A stretch of 56,138 nt of DNA from Microseira wollei NIES-4236 (GTDB lineage Bacteria > Cyanobacteriota > Cyanobacteriia > Cyanobacteriales > Aerosakkonemataceae), in NCBI RefSeq assembly GCF_020521235.1, contig NZ_BLAY01000051.1:1-56138 (forward strand), written 5' to 3'. Position 1 is the first letter of the stretch. Each line of letters starts with the position of its first letter. The notes under the pieces were generated by a model. It had not been told where the DNA came from, made no database searches, and saw only the letters and a list, made by a program, of their open reading frames with translations. Both the position numbers and the translations under genes were made by a program. Shown piece by piece: positions 45,917 through 54,929 of the stretch.

Positions 45917-48046
45917 ATGGTAAGCAACGCTAATCCCTACATCAGAAATGTTCCCGGCAATCCTGGTTTCAACTTTATCCCTCTACTGACCGTAGGCGAT
46001 CAAGTTCCTTTAATTGAAGGAACGGTAGGAAACTATAGAGTCGTACCGGGTAGAACTTTTGCCATGACGGGGATTCCAGATGGCATGGGGTTATTTGAAA
46101 CCAAAGACAACTATTATGTTTTCTTAAACCATGAAATTGCTGCGGTTAATACACAAGGCAATCCCATTACTTCAGATATTTCCCCCACCGTCCCCGGGAG
46201 AATCCAAGGAGCGAGAGTTTCCTTATTTGTTTTTGATAAAAACTGGAACCCTATCGGGGGTAAGAACTTAATCGAGAGGGTAGTAGATAATACTGGCGAG
46301 TTTGTCTTAAACACCTCGAAGGGAACCTACGTCAACCCCGCCAACGGCAGAGAGTTTAGTTTAACTCGCTTGTGTTCTGCCTATTTAGCAGAAAGTGGCT
46401 TCGTTGATGCAAAAGGTCAGTCAATTCCCGTCTATTTCATACCTGAAGAAACCACAACCAATAGTACGACGGGTGAGTCTCCCAGTCGTAGTTGGGCGGT
46501 ATTGCCCGATGGCGTAGCCATAGGACTTGATGGATTTGGTCGCTTTGCGAGAGAAAATACCATTTCCGCTTCCCAGTATCGGGCAACAAATTCCGAAAGA
46601 ACCGTATTATTCAGCACAGAAGACTTCAGCAACGGCGAAGTTTATATGTTCGTGGGACAGCAAACTGCCCAAGACCCGAACGGGTTTAAAGACGGTCAAT
46701 TGTACGTGCTGAAAGTCGATGGATACGACAACGAAACTCTGCCAGAAGGGATCAGAACCAAAGCCACTTGGACGCCCGTCCCCAAAGATGTAGCTTTAGA
46801 TACAACAGGCAAAGTTCTGAGCGACTGGGTTGATGCATCCGGTCGTTCTACTAACTTCCGCCGCCCGGAAGATATTGCCGAAGACCCCAACAACCCCGGC
46901 ACTTTCTACTTTGTCACAACGGGAACTAACGATAAAGCAGGCGGCGGTAAAGCTACTACTGCGGCTGAAGCAGAAAACCCTTACGGTAGAATGTACCGTT
47001 TCAGCCTCAATCCTACCGATCCAACTGGGCCAATATCTAACTTTGAAACAATCCTCATCGGCGGCCTGGATACGGGTGTCAGTTATGACAATATCGTCGT
47101 CGATACCAAAGGTCAGATAATGATCCAGGAAGACGAAACTGCCTTTGGCGCTGAAGTAATGAGAACCAGGGCGCGGGAAGCTGGTATGTGGCTATACGAC
47201 ATCCGCACCGACAAAGTTACCTTTGTTGCCGAACTCGACGAAAGCGCCGCTGGCGAAGAATTTGATAATACTAGCGAACCCGGTCAATGGGAAACCTCCG
47301 GCATTGTGGAAGTTGGCAAGGGTCGAAACTTTTACCTGTTTGACGTACAGGCGCATAGCATTACAGACCGGGAGACGATGAAAGGCAACCACGTCGAGGG
47401 CGGTCAGTTAATTATGGCAATGTGGCAGGGACCGGATCGGCTAACTGCTAAAGGAAACGAATTGGTTTTCGGTTACGGGGGTAACGACTCGATCGATGCT
47501 TCGGGCGGGACGGGTAATAATACGCTGTTTGGCGGGCAAGGAAACGATACCATTATCGGCGGTACAAAGGATTTGATATCCGGCGATAAGGGCAACGATC
47601 TGCTGTTAGCTGGCAAAGCTTGTACCCTCTATGGAGGACAGGGTAGCGACTATATCAATGCTTCTACAGGTGCGGGGGGCAACGTGCTGTACGGCGGTCA
47701 GGATAGCGACACCATGATTGGAGGGTCGGGCGATCGCATCTTCGGCGACAAAGGCAACGATGTCCTGTACGCTGGTACTGGTTCCAACACCCTCACTGGC
47801 GGCGAGGGCAAGGATCAGTTTTGGATCGTCAATGCCGTACTTCCCACCGCTGCCAGCACCATCACCGATTTTAAAGCCGGTACTGATGTGATTGGAATCA
47901 ATGGTTTGGGAATCAATAACAGCAGTTCCCTCACCATCACCCAAAAAGGTGGTGACGTTGTCATTAGTTACTTGAGCAAAGACTTAGCAATCGTCAATGG
48001 AGTGCAAGTCAGCGTTCTCAGTAACACCAGTTTTGCCTTTGGTTAA
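45917..48046 (+). CDS. PhoX-like phosphatase with C-terminal RTX repeats
   Basis: A 709-residue protein. Residues about 1-515 resemble PhoX/DUF839 calcium-iron phosphatases (PDGMGLFETKDNYYVFLNHE, FRRPEDIAEDP, YDNIVVDTKGQIMIQEDE, WETSGIVEVG). Residues about 515-640 carry RTX-type repeats (GNDTIIGGTKDLISGDKGND), and the ending DFKAGTDVIGINGL ... NTSFAFG fits type I export. Together with the preceding 5'-nucleotidase-like gene it suggests extracellular phosphate scavenging. The subfamily call is moderate. Confidence 0.8.
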   Translation: MVSNANPYIRNVPGNPGFNFIPLLTVGDQVPLIEGTVGNYRVVPGRTFAMTGIPDGMGLFETKDNYYVFLNHEIAAVNTQGNPITSDISPTVPGRIQGARVSLFVFDKNWNPIGGKNLIERVVDNTGEFVLNTSKGTYVNPANGREFSLTRLCSAYLAESGFVDAKGQSIPVYFIPEETTTNSTTGESPSRSWAVLPDGVAIGLDGFGRFARENTISASQYRATNSERTVLFSTEDFSNGEVYMFVGQQTAQDPNGFKDGQLYVLKVDGYDNETLPEGIRTKATWTPVPKDVALDTTGKVLSDWVDASGRSTNFRRPEDIAEDPNNPGTFYFVTTGTNDKAGGGKATTAAEAENPYGRMYRFSLNPTDPTGPISNFETILIGGLDTGVSYDNIVVDTKGQIMIQEDETAFGAEVMRTRAREAGMWLYDIRTDKVTFVAELDESAAGEEFDNTSEPGQWETSGIVEVGKGRNFYLFDVQAHSITDRETMKGNHVEGGQLIMAMWQGPDRLTAKGNELVFGYGGNDSIDASGGTGNNTLFGGQGNDTIIGGTKDLISGDKGNDLLLAGKACTLYGGQGSDYINASTGAGGNVLYGGQDSDTMIGGSGDRIFGDKGNDVLYAGTGSNTLTGGEGKDQFWIVNAVLPTAASTITDFKAGTDVIGINGLGINNSSSLTITQKGGDVVISYLSKDLAIVNGVQVSVLSNTSFAFG

Positions 48047-48067
48047 CCTGAGAAATCCCTAGAGTAA

Positions 48068-48167
48068 TAACGTAAGTTGCTAATTGCTAATTGCTAATTG
48101 CTAATATAGAATTTTTCCTGGCATTAGCCATTAGCCGCTCTTTTTCGATAACTAGCAACTTGAGTTA
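48068..48167. mobile_element. MITE-like element, copy C (short)
   Basis: A shorter (100-bp) version with a degenerate left end TAACGTAAGTTGC and a right end TAACTAGCAACTTGAGTTA (48149-48167). The inside is TTGCTAA heptamers and ATTAGCC. It lies right after the PhoX-like gene. Confidence 0.7.
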
Positions 48168-48179
48168 TTAAATACGGTT

Positions 48180-48547
48180 GGGGGGATCGCAGCAACCGTC
48201 CCGTACCTGTGTACGACCAAGGCGCAGAAGGCAATGACCTGATTAACGGTAAAGGAGCTTGACTAAATAGCCAAAAATTTAACTAAACTTAACCATACCG
48301 ACTCGCAACGAGCGGGTATTTTTTTGGTAAGTTAGACGGGTTGCCGAAAACCAAGGCACAAAGACCGCGAAACCTTTTTCGCACAACCTCAATTTTTTCT
48401 TGATCTTCCGAGTACGCTCGGCCCCGTGCGGAATTGACGCCTGTGGACAAGTAGGAGCCGACTCCCTTGGTTGAAGCAGGAAGCAGACCCTCCAGAAACT
48501 GTTTCTGGTTGAATGGTGAACTTTAAGCAAGTTTAGCCAAGTTCTGT
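48180..48547. other. Disrupted upstream part of the RTX pseudogene
   Basis: A short RTX fragment (GAEGNDLINGKGA, about 48221-48259) is followed by about 290 bases unrelated to RTX coding. That insert has a stem-loop with a T-run near 48298-48326 (CCG-CTCG/CGAG-CGG, TATTTTTTT). Near its end one frame reads CGIDACGQVGADSLG and stops, which reminds me of the C-terminus of TnpB-type IS605 proteins. This makes an inserted, decayed IS plausible but unproven. Confidence 0.4.
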
Positions 48548-49036
48548 GAAGCAGGTAACGATTTACTCTACGGTAACCAAGGCATCGATACCTTAGATGG
48601 TGGTGAGGGTAACGATCGCCTTTACGGTGGGAAAGACAACGATAACCTGACGGGCAACAATGGCAATGATAGCCTGATGGGCGACGTGGGCAACGATTTG
48701 CTCTTTGGCAATCTGGGTATAGACAACGATGCCCTCAATCGAGGCAATGGTAACGACACGCTTGCGGGGGATTTAGGCAACGATACTCTCACAGGTGGAG
48801 GTGGAAGCGATCGCTTTGTCTTGTCCTTGAGTGGCGGAACTGAAACAATTGTTGGTTTTGAGGATGGTCAAGATTTAATTGCACTAGCTGGAGGTCTGTA
48901 ATTCGGACAGTTATTGATTAGTCAAGGTGATAATGCGACATTGATTAGTCTGACTAGTACCAAGGAAATTTTAGCGTCCCTGACTGGAGTGCCAGTCGCC
49001 AACATTGGATCTGCCGATTTCACTGTCATTAGTTAA
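48548..49036 (+). pseudogene. Broken RTX protein C-terminus
   Basis: The frame reads EAGNDLLYGNQGIDTLDGG ... with about eight RTX nonapeptides, then SDRFVLSLSGGTETIVGFEDG and a C-terminal LASLTGVPVANIGSADFTVIS that ends like RTX export signals. An in-frame TAA at 48899-48901 breaks it (ALAGGL*FGQLLISQG), and there is no start or N-terminal domain. The C-terminal style matches the giant RTX protein at 9027-15851, so it is likely a relic of a former RTX gene. A second RTX fragment with an insert lies just upstream. Confidence 0.8.
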
Positions 49037-49064
49037 CCCGTAACAAGAAGAACAATACCTGATA

Positions 49065-49140
49065 AAGGGTAATTGGTAATTGGTAATTAGCGAACAAGTC
49101 AGCCGCCGACTTTCCATTACCCATTACCCATTACCTATGA
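49065..49140. repeat. TTGGTAA and CCATTAC heptamers
   Basis: Tandem TTGGTAA units occur at about 49066-49090 and CCATTAC units at about 49116-49137, which are reverse-complementary in kind. They end close to the stop of the PTPS-like gene. Confidence 0.75.
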
Positions 49141-49149
49141 CCCAAAAAG

Positions 49150-50022
49150 TTACAAGCGCACTAAAACGGGTTCGCTTCTCTTGCTACCAATTGCATTTTC
49201 AGCTAAATCAGCCGCGTAAACTTCGCAGAAGTTATTCGGGCTTTCAATCAACTTAACCTTGTACAATTGAGAACCTAATTCCCGAATTGGCTGATTTAGT
49301 ACGTTGCCAATATAGACAGCAATATTTTCAGCCGTAGGAACAACGTTGGCGAAGTAAGGGATATCTTTATTCAAGAAAGTGTGATCCAAAGGCTCGACTA
49401 CAAGATCTTCGATCTCTTTCTGTAATGCGCCCAAATCGACTATCATGCCAGTGCGTTCGTCCATTTCGCCTTTGACGGTTACTTCTAAATGATAGTTGTG
49501 ACCGTGACCGTTCGGACGAGCGCACTTGCCGTAAATTTCGCAGTTTTCCTCATAGCTGAGGTCGGGACGCGCCAGTCGGTGCGCCGCACTAAAGTGGGTG
49601 CTAAGTGTGAGGTAAGCTTCCATTCCATCTCCTAGATAATCTGCCCAAAGTTCAGGATGTTCAAACAGTTGAATTCGCACAATTGGCAAGTAGGGTGCCA
49701 GTCGCTGCCAAATTATCCGCGCGATATTTTCGGTTGTTGGCAGCGTTTGTTGAAATTCCGACCAGACATCGTTGAGATAGGAAAAGTCCAGTTGGCTAGT
49801 AACTTCCCGTTTGATTACATGCTTGACATCAGATAAGTTCAGCACCATACCGTACTCATCCAATTCACCAGCCATGTAGACAAATAGGACGTAGTTATGT
49901 CCGTGTCCTGGCGCACGAGAGCAGGCACCAAATTGCTGAATGTTCTCGGCTTCACTCAGTTCTGGTAACCAGTATCTGTGACTTGCTGAAAACTGAGCGC
50001 GACGATTAATGATGCATTTCAT
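49150..50022 (-). CDS. Tandem-duplicated 6-pyruvoyl-tetrahydropterin synthase/QueD-like protein
   Basis: A 290-residue fusion of two PTPS-fold modules. Module 1 (about 1-130) has zinc ligands H15, H40, H42 and a Cys34 (CSRAPGHGHNY), but the catalytic Asp-His pair is LDFSYLN (Asp79-Phe80). Module 2 (about 135-290) has Cys167, H148, H173, H175 and the intact LDHTFLN (D213-H214). Such enzymes make carboxytetrahydropterin for queuosine or pterins. A TTG would extend the frame by two residues; ATG 50022 is preferred. Module 1 may be structural. Confidence 0.88.
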   Translation of the reverse strand: MKCIINRRAQFSASHRYWLPELSEAENIQQFGACSRAPGHGHNYVLFVYMAGELDEYGMVLNLSDVKHVIKREVTSQLDFSYLNDVWSEFQQTLPTTENIARIIWQRLAPYLPIVRIQLFEHPELWADYLGDGMEAYLTLSTHFSAAHRLARPDLSYEENCEIYGKCARPNGHGHNYHLEVTVKGEMDERTGMIVDLGALQKEIEDLVVEPLDHTFLNKDIPYFANVVPTAENIAVYIGNVLNQPIRELGSQLYKVKLIESPNNFCEVYAADLAENAIGSKRSEPVLVRL

Positions 50023-50298
50023 AATCAAAATCGAGTTTTTTGTCCAATTTAGCTAACCAGTTTCGACAGAACACCTGTCCTCCTGGGTCAACAACTGGAG
50101 CGAGTACGCTAAAGTCGCGGGGTGGGAATTGTTAAGTTAGATAAAGCCCTTTTTTCAGAATAAACTAATTTCCGCCAAATTTAAGCTGGGTTGATCCCCT
50201 CAATTACCATTATCCTTTCAATGGGATGGGTATAAGTTTCTTTGGGATTGGGTATCGCTAGTCTCTACCCTGACATGGATGCAGGCGAGAGGAAGCCC
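50023..50298. other. Intergenic region upstream of the PTPS-like gene
   Basis: No gene or recognisable riboswitch is seen. A CGACAGAACACCTGTC-type stem is near 50067-50080. A preQ1-type aptamer was looked for and not found. Confidence 0.35.
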
Positions 50299-50976
50299 TC
50301 AAGTCACATTTCTCAAGGCATATTGGGCTTCCCGGCGCAGTCCAGCGGCTATTCTAAACATTTCGCGACCCGCGTGCAGGTAGCTATCGTCGTAGTTGGC
50401 GGTAAAAAACTCAAACTCGTCAATTCCATCCCCGACGCGATCGAGGCAGTAGTAAAGGTTTGCCGCCGCACCAGCGACTGGGGAGGGGTTAGGCATGGAA
50501 CGAAAAATTTTCTGCGCTTCGCTTAAAAACTGGCGGCAGTTGTTCAGATAATCCTGAAAAGCTTCCAAAAGTTCATCATCAAACGGATCGGCAGAGAGTT
50601 CGTCGATCTGCGATTGTAGGGGATTGAGAATGCGAGAGAGCAAGCGATTCACCGGCTGATACACTTGAGCCAGCCATAGCTGAATTTGAGCGTCGATGTC
50701 TGGCGCAGCTGGTCGCCGCTTTTGGGGTTGTTTTTGCGCCGTTGCCGATGCAACTGCCGAGTTGCCCGATATTTGCCGATCGTAAAACTGTCGCCGCGTC
50801 GGATCTCCCAACACCTCATAAGCAGCATTGATCTCAACGATGCGATCGCTATCTGCCGTTTCCTTTTGAGTATCTGGGTGAAACTGCTTCGCCAAACGGC
50901 GATAAGCTTGCTTGATTTCTGCTTGCGTCGCTTTCTGACTAACTTTTAGCGTTTCGTAGTAGTTTTGATCTCTCAT
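50299..50976 (-). CDS. J-domain (DnaJ-like) protein
   Basis: A 225-residue cochaperone-like protein. The J-domain occupies residues about 5-70 (YYETLKVSQKATQAEIKQAYRRLAKQFHPDTQ with HPD at 33-35 and AAYEVLGDPTRRQFYD). No Gly/Phe or zinc-finger region follows. The C-terminal part is helical and conserved-looking (PAAPDIDAQIQLWLAQVYQPVNRLLSRILNPLQ) and is typical of a cyanobacterial subgroup. It would recruit Hsp70 to an unknown client. Confidence 0.88.
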   Translation of the reverse strand: MRDQNYYETLKVSQKATQAEIKQAYRRLAKQFHPDTQKETADSDRIVEINAAYEVLGDPTRRQFYDRQISGNSAVASATAQKQPQKRRPAAPDIDAQIQLWLAQVYQPVNRLLSRILNPLQSQIDELSADPFDDELLEAFQDYLNNCRQFLSEAQKIFRSMPNPSPVAGAAANLYYCLDRVGDGIDEFEFFTANYDDSYLHAGREMFRIAAGLRREAQYALRNVT

Positions 50977-51030
50977 TTTTAGCTGCCTTACAAATCGACG
51001 GGAGTTTAGCCGCCTCTAAAGCAGCTTCCC

Positions 51031-52014
51031 TTAAACGCGAACAACATTTTCGATTGTAAAAATTTCCCACGAGTCTGCAAACACAGCTTTTGAAACCACG
51101 GGGCAATACCATTTTTTAGATAAATTGTCAAGCTTTATAGGCAAAACGGAAAACTTGGATTCTGGATCTTGGAACAGGGGGGTGCTTAAATAGCGTTCTG
51201 CAAAACTGGGCTGAACCATCACAATCAACTTATCCTGGTTTTCAGGACGTTGAGCGACCCAAATCGCGGCAAATAAAGCAGCACCGCTGGAGATACCGGA
51301 GAGCAGTCCTTCTGCGTGGGCGAGACGGCGCCCGTAAGCGATCGCTTCCTCATCGGTCACGGCGATTACCCAATCAATTAAATCAACTTTCAGCGGTCGT
51401 CTCGCAATGAATTTTGGCTTTGGCTGGGTTGCGAAACTGCTGCAACATATAAGCATCGGGCATCGTTTCCCAAATTTCCTGCGCCCGTCTTATTGCCCCA
51501 GTCATGCCCTCAATACCAAGCGTCAGTTCCAATTCGGCACCATAAGCGCGCAACATCGCCCTTGTTTCGCTGCTCATGGTTTCCGGCATCGTTAAAATTA
51601 AGCGATAACCAGGCGCTGCCACCACCATTGCCAGCGCAATACCCGTATTTCCCCAAGTTCGTTCTAGCAAAACGGTTTTACCCGGTGCGATCGATCCTTC
51701 TTTCTCTGCTACATCGATCGTGCTCGCACCAATGCGGTCTTTAACCGCAGCCGTCAGGTTCCTTCCCTCTAATTTCACCACAATTCGTGACATGCAGCCT
51801 TCTGATTGAGGGATGCGGTTCAATTGTACCAGCGGTGTCCGACCGACTAATTCTGTAATCAGGCAAGTTGCTAGTGATAAACAAGGGCGTTGCTAATTGC
51901 TAATTGCTAATTGCTAATATAGGATTTTTACCAATCTCGCCATTAGCCATTAGCCATTAGCCGCTCCAAGAGAGATAACTAGCAACTTGAGTTAATATCG
52001 CGGGCAATTCCCAT
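51031..52014 (-). pseudogene. cysK: Cysteine synthase gene destroyed by MITE, deletion and frameshift
   Basis: The start MGIARDI (52014-51994) is followed by a MITE. Coding resumes at 51859 with ITELVGRTPLVQLNRIPQSEGC and continues to IHCETTAE. Then about 85-90 codons are missing and the frame shifts: the C-terminal part [15 protein letters not shown] ... [15 protein letters not shown] is read in another frame from about 51399. The lost piece should contain the PLP phosphate loop (GTGGT). Key spots have also drifted: LEGRNLTAAVKDRIG and ERTWGNTGIAL instead of LEGMNP...SVKDRIG and EPTSGNTG. The gene cannot make an active O-acetylserine sulfhydrylase. Another cysK copy presumably exists elsewhere. 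Confidence 0.93.
51860..51992. mobile_element. MITE-like element, copy D, inside cysK
   Basis: A 133-bp copy in reverse orientation to copies A and B, with AGGCAAGTTGCTAGTGATA at its left and ATAACTAGCAACTTGAGT at its right. TAAT stands on both sides (51856-51859 and 51993-51996). Removing the element plus one TAAT restores ATG GGA ATT GCC CGC GAT ATT ACA GAA TTA, i.e. MGIARDITEL, the expected cysK start. Confidence 0.92.
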
Positions 52015-52017
52015 AAT

Positions 52018-52184
52018 CGGTAATCGGTAATCGGTAATCGGTAATCGGTAATAGATCCACGACTTACGCCAAGAAACCGGGTTTCTAGGAAAACGGTTTC
52101 TGAGTTCGTCATGGCTAAGTCCTGAGATGCTCTGCCATCGGTAAGATTTTAACCAATTACCAATGACCAATTACCCATTACCCA
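52018..52184. repeat. AATCGGT and CCATTAC heptamers with AAACCGGGTTTC motifs
   Basis: About five AATCGGT units (52016-52052) are followed by an AGAAACCGGGTTTCT palindrome (52072-52086), with GACTTACG/TAAGTCCTGAG flanks as in the 35594 element. CCATTAC-type units (52155-52184) then end at the stop codon of the Rrf2 gene. Confidence 0.8.
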
Positions 52185-52622
52185 TTAGATGTAATACATA
52201 ATATCCAGCTGACGCCTTGAATCTCGCTTCTCGCGCAGATCTTGTAGCGTGTATTTTTGCAAAACTGAATAAGCAGCTTCCATCCCTTCATGCCATATTT
52301 CTCGCAGTACGGCACTTTCTACTGTTTTTGGTTTGGTATCAAGTTTAGAGGATTGCGGATCTAATCCTTCCAAACAGGACACCACCTCCAGTAGGGTAAT
52401 TTTCCAGGGGTCCCGACCCAAAAGATAGCCACCTTTTGCCCCGCGTTGGCTACGCACCAAACCGCAGCGCCTCAAACTAGCCAGCAGTTGTTCTAAATAT
52501 CGGTCAGGAATATTTTGTTTAGCGGCAATCTGCCGAATTTGCAATGGCTCGCCTTCATTGTAAGAAATTGCCAGTTCTAATAAAGCTAAAAGCGCGTATT
52601 CACTTTTACACGAGAGTTCCAC
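52185..52622 (-). CDS. Rrf2-family transcriptional regulator
   Basis: A 145-residue winged-helix regulator. MELSCKSEYALLALLELAI and IAAKQNIPDRYLEQLLASLRRCGLVRSQRGAKGGYLLGR are the Rrf2 DNA-binding hallmarks. The usual three-Cys Fe-S motif after residue 90 is absent, so it more resembles CymR-type regulators of cysteine metabolism. The adjacent cysK relic on the same strand supports that idea (inference). The stop TAA lies in a CCATTAC repeat, and the start ATG has no strong ribosome-binding site. Confidence 0.88.
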   Translation of the reverse strand: MELSCKSEYALLALLELAISYNEGEPLQIRQIAAKQNIPDRYLEQLLASLRRCGLVRSQRGAKGGYLLGRDPWKITLLEVVSCLEGLDPQSSKLDTKPKTVESAVLREIWHEGMEAAYSVLQKYTLQDLREKRDSRRQLDIMYYI

Positions 52623-52916
52623 GGTTTAGATGACAGAAAGATTATACGATCCCCTCCAGTATACCCCGGTTTTCCACTGTAGTTTTGCAGGTTATCGATC
52701 TTGTTGCCCGGTGCGACCATTGATAAACAGGGCTTACCCAGGACAGTCCTAGAAACCGGGTTTCTTGCTGGAATCTCCAGTTGCCAAACCGACCATTTTT
52801 CATAGAAACCCGGTTTCTTTGCCTGAGTCCCGATAAAAATGCGCTCGCGCGTTAGTTCAAGCCCACAAGCCCCCTGGGAAGGGGGCTTGCTTTAGCTGGG
52901 AAAAATTCCCCTACTG
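52623..52916. other. Intergenic region with palindromes and a possible terminator hairpin
   Basis: AGAAACCGGGTTTCT occurs near 52751 and AGAAACCCGGTTTCT near 52804. A perfect 10-bp stem CAAGCCCCCT/AGGGGGCTTG with loop GGGA at 52866-52889 lies 27 bases after the porin stop and may end its transcript, although there is no T-run on that strand. The rest should include the Rrf2 promoter. Confidence 0.6.
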
Positions 52917-54851
52917 CTAGAAGCTGAAGGTAGTTCTGAGGGTGCCAATAAAGATGTCGTCGTTGTCGTTATCTTGGTTGGGAGACATCAGCCAGATGAC
53001 GCCGGGGGTGAATGAGATATTATTCGTTACCTGGATCTTGTAGAAGCCTTCGATGTGGTAAGGAGGATCGTCCTCGAAATTAGAATTTCCTGGCGCATCG
53101 ATCTCGGTTAAGTATGGTTCCACACCGGCGAACAGACCCAACACATTACCCTTCCCACCGAAGTCTGGGAAGGCAAGACCACCGCCCCAAGTCCAAATAT
53201 CGGCATGTCCCCGACCAATGATAATCGCGTCGGTGAAAGCAGCATAACCGCTGATGGAGAAATTCTTGCTGATGCGAAGCGCTGCCGATGCACCGTAGGA
53301 GTTAGTCACGATAGGTCGTCCTGGAAATCCTGCAACAGTTGCTGGCGTATTAGCTAAACCAGTACCAACAAAACCCCTGGTGCCACCACCACCAAGATCG
53401 AAGATGGCATTACCAGCGTTGTGGTAACCGTGGACATAGGTTAAAGCCAAGCCAAAGGTATTGCTGACATTGAAGTTCAGCTGAGCCAACGCAGCATATT
53501 CACCATTAAACAGGCCATTTTTATCTCTGGGATCGTTAGCACCAGGCCCTGCCAGGTAACCCAAGGTGAGCGAACTTCGTCCCAGGATACCGCCCTCGCC
53601 AAAGGCTAAGTTTACCCCTGCACCTGCACCGCCGCCAATCCGATAAATCGGGCTTTCTTGAGCAAAGACAGAAAGCGCGCCATTTCCACCGTCGTAGTCT
53701 TCAAAGTAAGGGTTGACGGTGGGAGCGTAATCGCTGTGAATCCCATTAAACGCGGCTACATACGCCTGAGACTTGCCAAATAAGGGGAATCGATAGGCCA
53801 ACCAGTCTAAAATGATATCGTTGTTGCCAGTGTTACCAAGGTTAAATTGCTGGGTGCCTTCACCTGTAGTCAACCTTGTGAAGTTGTTGTTCGTGCTTGG
53901 GAAGTTAAATTGTCCAGCATTACCAGCCGCCAGACGGGTGTGTAACAAATCCCTTCCGGAAAAACTGGTTTGGAATTCTAAACGCACCCGGTCTTGGAAC
54001 ACGGTATTGGTGTCGTCATCGTTTCCACCTGGACTAGCTCCGCCAAAGGCGTCGGTGACCGCAAAAATTACTTCACCCTTCAGTTTCGTAGTCGTAGAAA
54101 ACTGCTGAGCTTCTAGCCTCGCCGTGCGCGCTTCTAATGCATCTACCCGTCCTCGCAAGGTGGCAAGTTCTGCGGCAAATTCTTCTTGCAGACGCCTGAT
54201 AGTCGCCAAATCTTCTTTGCTGGGCAAATCGGCGACTGCTGCGGCAATTAACTCGTTGATTCGGTCTAAACAAGCATTTAAACCAGCCGCAAATTCGTAG
54301 CGCGTCAGCGCCCGGTTGCCGCGATAGGTGCGATCCGGATATCCTTCAATGCAACCGTAGCGCTCAACTAGAGATTGCAATGCTTGGAATGCCCAGTGAG
54401 TGGGGTCTACGTCCGTCAGCTGGGAAACTGAGGTTACCTGACCCTGTGAATTTCTGTTGGCAGAGTTTTCGCTGCCATATTGCAGAATTTGATTTAACGT
54501 TCTGTCAGGATTGGCAGCGGGTGCATTCCTCGTATTCGGTACTGCCTGTGCTACGGTCGCGCCAGATACTTCAGCCTGCTTGCCGGAGGTGATAGAATCC
54601 TCTAACGGCTTAACTGATTTACCAAGAGCGAGCTTTTCTAACTCGGTTGTAGAATTGGTTGAAAAGTCTGAAGCGGCTTTATCAGTTGCCAGCGGCGTAG
54701 AATTTAACGCCAGAGCAGCTATTTCGGTTCTGTGGCTGCCTGTTAAATTGGTTGCTTGGTTTTCGGCTGCAATTGCTGAAGTACCGAATACCAGCGTGGT
54801 TCCCAGAAAAACTGGGTTAATTAGCAGAGATTTCCACAAAATATTAGACAT
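52917..54851 (-). CDS. Outer-membrane porin with SLH domain (OprB-type, iron/solute uptake)
   Basis: A 644-residue cyanobacterial outer-membrane porin. A signal peptide (FLGTTLVFGTSAIA/AEN, cleavage near residue 28) precedes a linker. An SLH domain spans about 145-200 (VDPTHWAFQALQSLVERYG ... LTRYEFAAGLNACLDRI), which binds peptidoglycan. A short coiled coil (212-250) and the OprB-type beta barrel follow, ending in Phe (RTTFSF), as expected for barrel assembly. The true start has AAGAGG upstream at 54851; the frame opens earlier, at 54929. Such porins allow diffusion of small solutes, including iron in some cases. Confidence 0.92.
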   Translation of the reverse strand: MSNILWKSLLINPVFLGTTLVFGTSAIAAENQATNLTGSHRTEIAALALNSTPLATDKAASDFSTNSTTELEKLALGKSVKPLEDSITSGKQAEVSGATVAQAVPNTRNAPAANPDRTLNQILQYGSENSANRNSQGQVTSVSQLTDVDPTHWAFQALQSLVERYGCIEGYPDRTYRGNRALTRYEFAAGLNACLDRINELIAAAVADLPSKEDLATIRRLQEEFAAELATLRGRVDALEARTARLEAQQFSTTTKLKGEVIFAVTDAFGGASPGGNDDDTNTVFQDRVRLEFQTSFSGRDLLHTRLAAGNAGQFNFPSTNNNFTRLTTGEGTQQFNLGNTGNNDIILDWLAYRFPLFGKSQAYVAAFNGIHSDYAPTVNPYFEDYDGGNGALSVFAQESPIYRIGGGAGAGVNLAFGEGGILGRSSLTLGYLAGPGANDPRDKNGLFNGEYAALAQLNFNVSNTFGLALTYVHGYHNAGNAIFDLGGGGTRGFVGTGLANTPATVAGFPGRPIVTNSYGASAALRISKNFSISGYAAFTDAIIIGRGHADIWTWGGGLAFPDFGGKGNVLGLFAGVEPYLTEIDAPGNSNFEDDPPYHIEGFYKIQVTNNISFTPGVIWLMSPNQDNDNDDIFIGTLRTTFSF

Positions 54852-54929
54852 TTTCCTCTTATCCTCACACCGAATGTTTACACTCACCACACAATAGAGC
54901 TGGAGATTTCTGGGCTGAGGAACGCCCAA

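Noticed and set aside
50023-50298. preQ1 riboswitch before the QueD-like gene
   Set aside because: No preQ1 aptamer consensus could be found in the leader.
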